Shown piece after piece: positions 7,201 to 12,078 of a stretch of DNA of 16,904 nucleotides. Numbering within the stretch: position 1 is the first letter of the stretch; each line of letters starts with the position of its first letter. Made by a program: the position numbers and the translations under genes. A model generated the notes under the pieces. It was not told the origin of the DNA and did not search any database. It saw nothing but the letters and a program-made list of their open reading frames with translations. The DNA is from an archaeon (GTDB lineage: Archaea; Nanobdellota; Nanobdellia; SCGC-AAA011-G17; GW2011-AR18), in assembly GCA_023245385.1 (NCBI GenBank), contig JAHFKM010000009.1, forward strand, positions 1 to 16,904. Direction: 5' to 3'.

Positions 7201-7890
7201 TGCTCCTGTTTTGAGTGGAATAGGAATTTCTTTGATGATTCCGTAGACGCGGATTTTGTTTCCTGCGGTGACTTTGCGTTCCATTTTTGGGTCTACGAGG
7301 TCTTCGCTGAGGATTATGCTGAGTCTTTTTGGTTGTTCTGCTCCTTCGAGGTTTTCTGGTGCTTCTTCGATTTTGATGTGTTGAACATCGATGAGTTCTT
7401 TGTTGAGGAGTCTGAATTTTCCTCTCCAGCCGCAGGTGCATCGTGTTGGTTCTTTGAATTTGCTGTCGATTTGGAGGATTGAAAGGGTATTTCCGCATCC
7501 TGCGCATTCGAATCTAGCTTTGGTGACTTGTGGTCTAACATCTGAGGTTTGTCTAACGATTCCTTCGAGCCATACAAATCTTCCGAGGTGTTCGCTTCTG
7601 ATGTCTGCGATTCTTATTCGTTGTGAGGGTGAGAGGTTTCTGAATCTGATGCGGATTTTGATGGTGTTTTCTTCTGGTAGATCTATTTGTTCGAGTGCGA
7701 GTTCTGCTGATTTGATTACTTCTTCTGGATCTTGGAGGAGTTGTTCTGAGAGTTCTGGGTTTTCTTGTGCGAGTTCTTTGAAATCGATGACGAGTGATCC
7801 TTTTCCTTGTTGTACTACTTCGTAGAGTTTGTTTTTGGAGTTTGTTTCGAGGAAGTCTTTGAATTTTTCTATTTGTTCGTTAACGTCCAT
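4225..7890 (-). CDS. mcm: MCM replicative helicase with two inteins
   Basis: The precursor is 1221 residues; removing two inteins leaves about 675, normal for archaeal MCM, the hexameric 3'-5' helicase that unwinds origins and forks. The N-terminal domain has a zinc site at C129-x2-C132 and C151-x-C153. Walker A is split: GDPG (323-326), intein, then SGKS (708-711). Walker B is split too: NQGIV (761-765), intein, then CVDELDKM (931-938). Sensor 1 is AAANPKFGRFD (974-984). The arginine finger lies in SLLNRFD (998-1004), and sensor 2 is near ISARQLEALIRL. A C-terminal winged helix follows (about 1140-1221). The stop overlaps the ATG of the OB-fold gene. ATP hydrolysis should require both inteins to splice. 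Confidence 0.97.
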   Translation of the reverse strand: MDVNEQIEKFKDFLETNSKNKLYEVVQQGKGSLVIDFKELAQENPELSEQLLQDPEEVIKSAELALEQIDLPEENTIKIRIRFRNLSPSQRIRIADIRSEHLGRFVWLEGIVRQTSDVRPQVTKARFECAGCGNTLSILQIDSKFKEPTRCTCGWRGKFRLLNKELIDVQHIKIEEAPENLEGAEQPKRLSIILSEDLVDPKMERKVTAGNKIRVYGIIKEIPIPLKTGAQSTRYDIITEGNNVETVQEEYSDIKLNQEDEAKIKELSKDPHVFDKLVRAIAPSIYGHEKIKEALVLQMLGGVRKLRDDGTATRGDVHILLVGDPGCIAGNSQIALFSKGMKPIQQLGTTHLQPIRETVTKIRKGPSDKPYDFATIFQKYRQQPVLRVVTETGKEVICTYNQPFLTKKGWQRADCLSAHTKIRVMPSIPNKIKKLCPTNFSKLFSKNLKEVSLPHYVDSSLAALYGYILGDGNIKNNGYALTCYINDEETDLLEPLISFWRNLFHVEPKYYLKTESPEIHLIKNSDSTLRQIFATQKVHHLEINSRQIANSLSFLSNKRVPQQIFQSPKKVVAQFLAWLFEADGCDFGKGRGRTAIQLKSTRPDLLKDVQLLLLYFGIHSRVQGENLYIRRANDMALFIQHIGFVSQKKINKLDDILHVINLRTRRRKKFQRWEKIKLIEPAGVMDVYDFEVPLSHSFIANGILCHNSGKSQLLQFISKAAPKARFVGGKGASGAGLTAAVVKDEYLRGWALEAGALVLANQGIVCLHPSTKIILNNKIIPIKKIYNSTLEKKYTSKGETIFAHDLDAEVPTLLRQTLEVSTTTATKISRKWYKGSLLNIKFNSGFALLLTPDHKLLNESSLQWQDASHFVKGDSVVAPLKLNLKISPAYWKVCLDKITKVSQVDYEGYVYDLFVPDTHNFVANGIFTHNCVDELDKMSDEDRSALHEALEQQTVTISKANIQASLSAQTTLLAAANPKFGRFDPYSPIAAQIDLPPSLLNRFDLIFPIRDIPSKEKDEKIALHVLEAAQQLHLSYETEITPEFLRKYIAYVKQHIFPIMTKAAVLVIKDFYVTLRNSGKADDSGVKPIPISARQLEALIRLSQASAKIRLDDKVTREDALRAISLLKSCLMEVGFDPETGQIDIDRVSTGITAAVRSKIHIIKEIILTLEAKGIKTIPLEQIIAEAALKAIEESKVYETIEQLKKSGDLFEPKKGFIQKI
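5101..5595 (-). other. Intein 2 of MCM: mini-intein in Walker B
   Basis: Precursor residues 766-930 (165 aa). It starts with Cys (CLHPSTK, block A) and has the canonical block B TPDH (851-854). Block F is YVYDLFVPDTHNFVANG, and it ends THN before a +1 Cys of the extein (CVDELDKM). All splicing residues are present: Cys1, block B Thr and His, penultimate His, terminal Asn and +1 Cys. No LAGLIDADG motif exists and only about 50 residues separate blocks B and F, so the homing endonuclease is absent. Confidence 0.93.
5770..6912 (-). other. Intein 1 of MCM: LAGLIDADG intein in the P-loop
   Basis: Precursor residues 327-707 (381 aa), inserted inside Walker A between GDPG and SGKS. It starts CIAGNSQIAL and ends HSFIANGILCHN before a +1 Ser. 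The endonuclease core has two LAGLIDADG-type helices: LAALYGYILGDG (461-472) and FLAWLFEADG (575-584). Both catalytic Asp are present (D471, D583), so the enzyme may be active. Block B reads T-Y-N-Q-P (399-403) where T-x-x-H is expected, so the usual His is Gln402. Confidence 0.93.
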
Positions 7891-7917
7891 TGTTCCTTCT
7901 TTTTTTGTGTTTGCTAT

Positions 7918-7926
7918 CTTAAAAAT
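7918..7926 (-). promoter_or_regulatory. Possible TATA element of the MCM operon
   Basis: TTTTTAAGA on the minus strand, 28-36 bp before the MCM ATG, is the best AT-rich candidate in this gap. It is a weak match and no clear Shine-Dalgarno is seen. Confidence 0.3.
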
Positions 7927-7987
7927 TATCTTGTTGTGGAATGTATAGATTAGTTTTAGGGTTTTTAAAAGTTGTTGAGAGAATTCC

Positions 7988-8026
7988 GGAAAAAATGGGC
8001 TTATGCTCGGAGATTTTATTTGAACT
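7988..8026. repeat. 39-bp direct repeat, copy 1
   Basis: It differs at only two bases from 10592-10630 and has the same orientation. The core reads AAAATGGGCTT(A/G)TGCTCGG. Weaker similarity continues for about 30 bp on the right side. The minus strand contains a TATA-like CAAATAAAAT. It lies between the end of the gene at 8082 and the start of MCM; the function is unknown. Confidence 0.85.
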
Positions 8027-8053
8027 ACTAGGAGAATTTTAGAAAAGATTAAT

Positions 8054-8075
8054 TAAAAAAAGAAAAAAAAGAAAA
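8054..8075 (-). terminator. T-rich terminator of the 8082-8750 gene
   Basis: The minus strand reads T4-C-T8-C-T6 within 10-30 nt of the TGA stop. This is a strong U-rich archaeal termination signal. Confidence 0.6.
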
Positions 8076-8081
8076 GTAGTT

Positions 8082-8750
8082 TCAACTTGTTGTAGAAGGT
8101 GAAGCATAGCGGCTATTACAACAGGTTACTTGATCATCTTGTGGGATAACTATCTGAGATTCACCTAAAGAAGGATCAGAAGAAGGTTCACAAACTGGAT
8201 CTGGTGAAAGGGTAATCCCATCAAAGTCATAGCCCTGGAATCTGAGTTGATAGGAACAACCTGCAGAGCCCCCCCGACTACCATCTGGATTTGCGCCTAC
8301 TGGACGAGTATAGTGAACAATATCAGAAACGGGTAGACCACACCTATTATCTGAAAAGAAGTAGAAGAACGCTGGGTAGTTTACGCCCGCACAATGATTG
8401 TTTGTACCGAAAAGTTGACAAAGATTACGCCCAGTCTGCGCTTTTACAAGATCATAAGCTTGGCGTATATTAATTCTTCTAGTAGCTACTAAATGAGCTT
8501 CGAGCTCTCTAAGAGTTAAGGTTTGACAAACGGGTTGTTTAACTTTTAAAAGTTTACCAACATTGGAACGATCTCCTTTTTCATCAGTTATTGAAGGGTT
8601 GATAGTGGAAAGACCTAGTTTTACAGCATTTCCTGTTAGTTGGTTATATTCATTTTCGTCTACTAAAATATATCCTGCGCTTACGACGCTAGCTATTACT
8701 AGAACCGCCAATGCGCTGAAGAGTAATATCTTTTTTCCTTGTTTATCCAT
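8082..8750 (-). CDS. Secreted or anchored Cys-containing protein, unknown function
   Basis: A 222-residue protein not recognised as a known family. Residues 8-26 are hydrophobic, followed by YILVDENEYNQLTGNAV with LTG at 38-40, as in the other exported proteins here. The mature part has eight or more Cys, ending in a CC pair near the C-terminus, and lacks the C-x5-C-x4-C units. The ATG at 8750 is chosen over the in-frame ATG at 8768 because GAGGTG (8761-8766) lies ten bases before it. It lies inside the island bounded by the 39-bp repeats and is divergent from the ATPase gene. Confidence 0.8.
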   Translation of the reverse strand: MDKQGKKILLFSALAVLVIASVVSAGYILVDENEYNQLTGNAVKLGLSTINPSITDEKGDRSNVGKLLKVKQPVCQTLTLRELEAHLVATRRINIRQAYDLVKAQTGRNLCQLFGTNNHCAGVNYPAFFYFFSDNRCGLPVSDIVHYTRPVGANPDGSRGGSAGCSYQLRFQGYDFDGITLSPDPVCEPSSDPSLGESQIVIPQDDQVTCCNSRYASPSTTS

Positions 8751-8760
8751 TAGTAAAGTA

Positions 8761-8823
8761 CACCTCATTTTTTTTATTGTATAATTGTTTTAGAATTATT
8801 CTAGAGATAAAAGGTATATATAT
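8761..8823 (-). promoter_or_regulatory. Promoter and Shine-Dalgarno of the 8082-8750 gene
   Basis: ATATATATA at 8815-8823 (minus) is the likely TATA box and GAGGTG at 8761-8766 the ribosome binding site. They predict a leader of about 40 nt. A second TATA-like TTATACAATA at 8775-8784 would place the start too close to use the Shine-Dalgarno. Confidence 0.5.
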
Positions 8824-8925
8824 CGCAGTAACTTGAGAGTGAAGAAAAGGCGTGGAATTTGTTTGATCAGGATAATATGGTTAAAATAATTCTTCAGAGT
8901 AGTTGAATAAGAGAACAATTTCGGA

Positions 8926-8973
8926 GAGTACTAATTGTAAATGAGTAGATTTATATATGAGTACTAATTAGTA
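8926..8973 (+). promoter_or_regulatory. Promoter with flanking repeats before the ATPase gene
   Basis: TTATATAT (8951-8958) lies 22-29 bp before the ATG at 8980, a leaderless spacing. GAGTACTAATT occurs on both sides of it, at 8926-8936 and 8959-8969. The second copy extends into a perfect 12-bp palindrome TACTAATTAGTA (8962-8973) that covers the likely transcription start. This looks like a repressor operator. Confidence 0.55.
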
Positions 8974-8979
8974 ATTAGT

Positions 8980-10236
8980 ATGATGGACAAAGGTATTCTA
9001 AGACAAATAGTAACAAAACAAAAGAAAGAGTTCTTTGCTAAAGAGGACTTTGTCAGAAGAGAACTAAGAGATGAGGTTTTGAAATGGTTTAAAGATAATA
9101 GGGTAGTTATTCTTACGGGAGTAAGACGCTGTGGAAAATCCACGCTGCTTAAAGAGCTTATGCAGGAGGTATCAAGTTGGTGCTATGTAAATTTTGAAGA
9201 TGAACGATTCCTGGATTTCAGAGCACAGGATTTCGAAGCGTTAAACGAAGTACTTGTGGAAATATATGGGGTTTCAAGGATTTATTTTTTTGATGAGATT
9301 CAGAACATAGAGAAGTTTGAAACATTTGTAAGAAGGCTGCAGGATGAAGGGAAGAAAGTGGTTATTACTGGATCAAATGCTTCTTTACTCAGCAAGGAAT
9401 TTGGAACGAGACTGACTGGAAGATACAAGGTGTTTGAAGTGTATCCTTTTTCATTTAGGGAGTTTCTCGATTTTAAGAAGGTGGACGTAGAAAAAGAGGA
9501 TTTTTATCTTGTTGAGAAGAAAGTGGGACTGATAAAACTTTTCGACGAGTACGCTGCTCTTGGCGGTTTGCCTGAATATTTGAAGAATAAAGATAAAGAA
9601 TATGTTCGAACAACCTATGAAAACATTTTGTATAAAGATATTATTGTAAGATATGCTGTTAAAAGACAAAGAATAATTAAAGAGTTAGTAAATATATTGG
9701 CGACGAATATTTCTTCGTTGTTCACGTATAATGCTTTAAAGCGAACATTGGGTTTAGCCAATGCCATAACGATTAAGGAATATATTTCTTATTTGAACAA
9801 TTCTTATTTGTTTTTTGAATTGCAAAAGTTCTCGTATTCTTTAAAAGAGCAGCTTGGTTCTCCGCGGAAAATATATCTGGTAGATGCTGCTTTCAGTCAG
9901 GTATGTGGATTGAATTTTTCAGAAAACAAAGGAAAAGTTCTTGAAAATATCGTTTTTATAGAATTGAAAAGAAAAAATTTTGAGGTATATTATTACACAG
10001 ACAAGAATGAATGTGATTTTGTGATAAAGAACGGAACGAAAGTAAATGAAGTAATACAAGTATGTTACAGTTTGGATAAAGAGAGTAGAGAAAGAGAAAT
10101 TAAAGGGTTATTGGAAGCGATGGAAAAGTTCAAGCTGAAGGAAGGAACTATAATAACCAAAGAACAAACGGAAGAAATAAGTGTGGGGGACAAAAAGATA
10201 AAAGTTTTGCCTGCATTCAAATGGTTGTTTAGATAA
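8980..10236 (+). CDS. AAA+ ATPase with DUF4143-type C-terminus
   Basis: A 418-residue protein of the archaeal/bacterial COG1373-like ATPase group. Walker A is GVRRCGKST (47-55), Walker B IYFFDE (101-106) and sensor 1 VVITGSN (127-133). The C-terminal half matches DUF4143, with the restriction-fold-like pattern LENIVFIEL, ECDFVIKNG and VNEVIQV. These proteins are scattered among archaea, often in variable regions; their biochemical role is unsettled. It is the only plus-strand gene between 1 and 15000. Its 3' end abuts a broken toxin gene, consistent with insertion. Start at 8980 or at the adjacent ATG 8983. The promoter carries palindromic repeats that may serve autoregulation. Confidence 0.88.
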   Translation: MMDKGILRQIVTKQKKEFFAKEDFVRRELRDEVLKWFKDNRVVILTGVRRCGKSTLLKELMQEVSSWCYVNFEDERFLDFRAQDFEALNEVLVEIYGVSRIYFFDEIQNIEKFETFVRRLQDEGKKVVITGSNASLLSKEFGTRLTGRYKVFEVYPFSFREFLDFKKVDVEKEDFYLVEKKVGLIKLFDEYAALGGLPEYLKNKDKEYVRTTYENILYKDIIVRYAVKRQRIIKELVNILATNISSLFTYNALKRTLGLANAITIKEYISYLNNSYLFFELQKFSYSLKEQLGSPRKIYLVDAAFSQVCGLNFSENKGKVLENIVFIELKRKNFEVYYYTDKNECDFVIKNGTKVNEVIQVCYSLDKESREREIKGLLEAMEKFKLKEGTIITKEQTEEISVGDKKIKVLPAFKWLFR

Positions 10237-10267
10237 TAATTTGGAGTGCATTCCTAAAGCGAAACAG

Positions 10268-10329
10268 GGATCTTGTTCGACTTTTTTAAGAAACTTTTTA
10301 GCGTTAGAAGAAAAGGCTGTATCAAACAT
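10268..10329 (-). pseudogene. Remnant of a RelE-like toxin gene
   Basis: One base after the antitoxin stop an ATG opens a frame reading MFDTAFSSNAKKFLKKVEQD, which resembles the first helix of RelE/ParE-type toxins. The similarity then stops. The frame continues to 10108 only as antisense of the ATPase gene. The remaining three quarters of a normal toxin of about 85-90 residues is missing, including its catalytic part. The position and one-base spacing are those of a toxin behind its antitoxin. The break was probably caused by arrival of the ATPase gene. Confidence 0.5.
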
Positions 10330-10330
10330 T

Positions 10331-10528
10331 TTATAGCCTTAGTTCTTTTTTTAATTGAGAAAGGGAAGTTGTTTTGCCTTCTTTTAGTTCGTTCATGCTT
10401 TGTTTGTAAGTTTTAATTTCTTCCGGAGTTATAATTGTGTCTGGATCGAACATATGTTTTTTAATAAAATTCAAATCTATTTTAATTACTTTTAATTCTT
10501 CTAGGATTTGTTGTACTTCAGTGGTCAT
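10331..10528 (-). CDS. RelB-like antitoxin, orphaned
   Basis: A 65-residue protein with an N-terminal amphipathic helix (EVQQILEELKVIKIDLNFIKKHM), then FDPDTIITPEE and the ending KEGKTTSLSQLKKELRL. The acidic DPDTI-x-TPEE segment and the EGKTTSL-x2-LKKEL tail are typical of small archaeal RelB-type antitoxins that wrap a RelE toxin. Its expected partner directly downstream is truncated, so the antitoxin stands alone here. It may neutralise a toxin elsewhere or be a leftover. A TATA box lies 24-32 bp before the ATG (leaderless). Confidence 0.7.
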   Translation of the reverse strand: MTTEVQQILEELKVIKIDLNFIKKHMFDPDTIITPEEIKTYKQSMNELKEGKTTSLSQLKKELRL

Positions 10529-10540
10529 TAGAAGATGAAT

Positions 10541-10573
10541 AAGGTTTAAACTTTATATAACTTTCGGGAAGTT
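10541..10573 (-). promoter_or_regulatory. Antitoxin promoter with two inverted repeats
   Basis: The TATA box is TTATATAAA (minus strand, 10552-10560). Near-palindromic AAGGTTTAAACTTT at 10541-10554 lies on the start side, and AACTT-N5-AAGTT at 10559-10573 on the upstream side. They are candidate operators for autoregulation, as is usual for RelB-type antitoxins. Confidence 0.45.
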
Positions 10574-10591
10574 TTTGGTGATGTAGTGTCT

Positions 10592-10630
10592 GGAAAAAAT
10601 GGGCTTGTGCTCGGAGATTTTATTTAAACT
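10592..10630. repeat. 39-bp direct repeat, copy 2
   Basis: It matches 7988-8026 at 37 of 39 positions in the same orientation. The minus strand carries a TATA-like TTTAAATAAAA. It lies between the antitoxin promoter and the end of the Cys-rich gene at 10726. Confidence 0.85.
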
Positions 10631-10725
10631 GATAAGAAATTTTAAAGAAAATTGAGTTAAGAAGGATAATAATGTTAAGTGAAATGTTAGAGAAAGGTAA
10701 TAAGAGAGTGTAAAAATAAGGATAT

Positions 10726-11193
10726 TTAAGAAGTTCTACAACGTAAGCTTGTTTTACTTGTTTCTAAACTTATGCCTTTTCTGCAGGTGCGATGACTGTG
10801 TGTTGTTTGGCTGCATTCATCAGAAAGTGTTTCGTAGGTACAAACTTGTCCTAATGTTTTGCTGCCTTGTTTGCATAGGTGTTGAAGAGGGTCGCAGTTG
10901 GTGCTATAACATTCTGAGTTTGTTGAGCAGCTTTTATCAAGTGTAGTGTGTTGTGAGACACAAGAGCCGCTGGGTGTGCAAATATTTCCCAGAGAGCAGC
11001 TTCCTTGGGTGTAAGGAGTTCCTTTACAGGAGAAAAGATGAAATTTTGTTCCTGGGAGAGATTTGCTAATTGTTTGGCCAGTGAGACTTAAAGGAAGTGT
11101 TTGATAGAGAAGAAGAGTGAGAAGAAGAACAAGAAAAATTTTAGTGAGTGGGAGAAGGTGTTGAGAAGATCCTCTTTTATTTAATTTAAACAT
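10726..11193 (-). CDS. Cys-rich secreted protein, third paralogue
   Basis: A 155-residue paralogue of the proteins at 1-975 and 2252-2650. It shares the hydrophobic leader with LTKIFLVLLL and the YQTLPLSLTG junction (TG at 38-39), the GTPYTQGSC unit, one C-x5-C-x4-C unit (SCSTNSEC) and the CTYETLSDECSQT segment. It ends after RCRTS, whereas the paralogue at 1-975 continues. It uses ATG rather than GTG, and a different promoter sequence. The function is unknown; it is probably extracellular. Confidence 0.8.
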   Translation of the reverse strand: MFKLNKRGSSQHLLPLTKIFLVLLLTLLLYQTLPLSLTGQTISKSLPGTKFHLFSCKGTPYTQGSCSLGNICTPSGSCVSQHTTLDKSCSTNSECYSTNCDPLQHLCKQGSKTLGQVCTYETLSDECSQTTHSHRTCRKGISLETSKTSLRCRTS

Positions 11194-11216
11194 AAAGAGT
11201 AATGGGAGCGAGGAGG

Positions 11217-11225
11217 TTTATATAA
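11217..11225 (-). promoter_or_regulatory. TATA box of the 10726-11193 gene
   Basis: TTATATAAA (minus) lies 24-32 bp before the ATG, predicting a leaderless mRNA. A copy of the GTAATTGTTTAG repeat lies 14 bp further upstream. Confidence 0.6.
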
Positions 11226-11238
11226 TTTGTTAATATGA

Positions 11239-11439
11239 GTAATTGTTTAGTTCAGTCTTGAAATTTTTCTAATCAGAACTCAATTTAGTCTTCTTTTCTG
11301 AAATTCTTAAAACTTTTAATCAGAAAGGAATTCGATTCAACCTCTGTTTGATGAAGCTAAACAATTACTAATGTAATGTTTCTTAGATATATAATGTAAT
11401 TGTTTAGCTTCCTAGCTACTGGAGTAGCTAAACAATTAC
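11239..11439. repeat. Four alternating copies of GTAATTGTTTAG(C)
   Basis: The copies are at 11239-11250 (forward), 11356-11368 (reverse), 11396-11408 (forward) and 11427-11439 (reverse). Copies 2 and 3 can pair as a 15-bp stem with a 27-nt loop. Copies 3 and 4 can pair as a 14-bp stem. The loop between 3 and 4 holds its own palindrome, TAGCTACTGGAGTAGCTA (11413-11430), so alternative hairpins compete. It fills the gap between TBP and the Cys-rich gene; no gene is seen in 11194-11458. Confidence 0.85.
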
Positions 11440-11458
11440 GTAGATTTTTTTGAAGGTT

Positions 11459-12007
11459 TTATTCTTTCTTTTTGAGTTCGAGTAGATTTTTAATGAGTAA
11501 GTCTAGTGCTTCTTTGAGTTTTGCTTCGCTTCGTGTTCCTGTACAAACGATTTTTCCATTGCTGAATAATAAAAATGTTGCTCGTGTTCCAGATAATTTG
11601 TAAACTAATCCTGGGAATTGTTCTGGTTCGTATTCAGTGTTTTCTAGTTCCATTGCGAGAGAATTTAAATTTAGATCCATACCTATAGCACCAGATGCGA
11701 CCATGTTTTGGACGGTGACGCGTGGTTGAATATTAATTTTTATTCCGATTTTTTCTACATTTTTAATGATTTGTTTGATGCTTTCGCGTAATTTTTGCAT
11801 AGATCGCGCGCCTGTGCAGACGACGTTCCCAGAACCAAAAATTAAAGCGGATGTTTTTGGGTCGCGGATGCGCATAACGAGTCCTGGGAATTGTTCAGGG
11901 TTGTATTCTGTATTTGGAAGTTTCTCAGCGAGTTTAATCAGGGGGATATCATGTTCTAAACTGGTAGAAGCGACGATGTTTACAATTTTTAGTTCTTTCT
12001 TGACCAT
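11459..12007 (-). CDS. tbp: TATA-binding protein
   Basis: A 182-residue protein, normal for archaeal TBP, with the two direct repeats that form the DNA-binding saddle. Repeat one has NIVASTSL (10-17), NTEYNPEQFPGLVMRI (32-47) and ALIFGSGNVVCTGARS (54-69). Repeat two has NMVASGAI (101-108), NTEYEPEQFPGLVYKL (123-138) and FLLFSNGKIVCTGTRS (145-160). It recognises TATA boxes and nucleates TFB and RNA polymerase recruitment. Its own promoter has a strong TATA box 24-32 bp before the ATG and predicts a leaderless message. On the 3' side the transcript would run into the paired repeats at 11396-11439. Confidence 0.98.
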   Translation of the reverse strand: MVKKELKIVNIVASTSLEHDIPLIKLAEKLPNTEYNPEQFPGLVMRIRDPKTSALIFGSGNVVCTGARSMQKLRESIKQIIKNVEKIGIKINIQPRVTVQNMVASGAIGMDLNLNSLAMELENTEYEPEQFPGLVYKLSGTRATFLLFSNGKIVCTGTRSEAKLKEALDLLIKNLLELKKKE

Positions 12008-12030
12008 AGAAGGATAAACGAAGGAAAAAC

Positions 12031-12039
12031 TATATAAAG
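12031..12039 (-). promoter_or_regulatory. TATA box of tbp
   Basis: CTTTATATA on the minus strand lies 24-32 bp before the ATG. It is a near-consensus archaeal TATA box with leaderless spacing. Confidence 0.65.
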
Positions 12040-12045
12040 CTTGTT

Positions 12046-12066
12046 TAAAAAGAAAAGAAAATTTTA
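12046..12066 (-). terminator. T-rich tract after ileS
   Basis: The minus strand reads T4-C-T4-C-T5 shortly after the isoleucyl-tRNA synthetase stop and before the tbp promoter. Confidence 0.45.
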
Positions 12067-12078
12067 ATTACTAAGAAG

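Noticed and set aside
7147..7825. Plus-strand ORFs opposite the MCM N-terminus
   Set aside because: They are shadows of a well-conserved MCM coding frame with no independent features.
10108..10267. Reading the toxin-like frame as a complete 73-residue gene
   Set aside because: Below about 10268 there is no toxin similarity, and below 10236 it is antisense to the ATPase gene.
10592..10630. Box C/D guide RNA at the 39-bp repeat
   Set aside because: Copy 2 has loose C-box-like and CTGA sequences nearby, but copy 1 lacks both, so the pattern is not supported.
11239..11439. CRISPR array
   Set aside because: The repeats are 12-13 bp, alternate in orientation and are unevenly spaced; there are no cas genes.
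11194..11458. Replication origin near TBP
   Set aside because: Inverted repeats are present, but no orc1/cdc6 gene or recognisable origin-recognition box is seen; the case is too weak.
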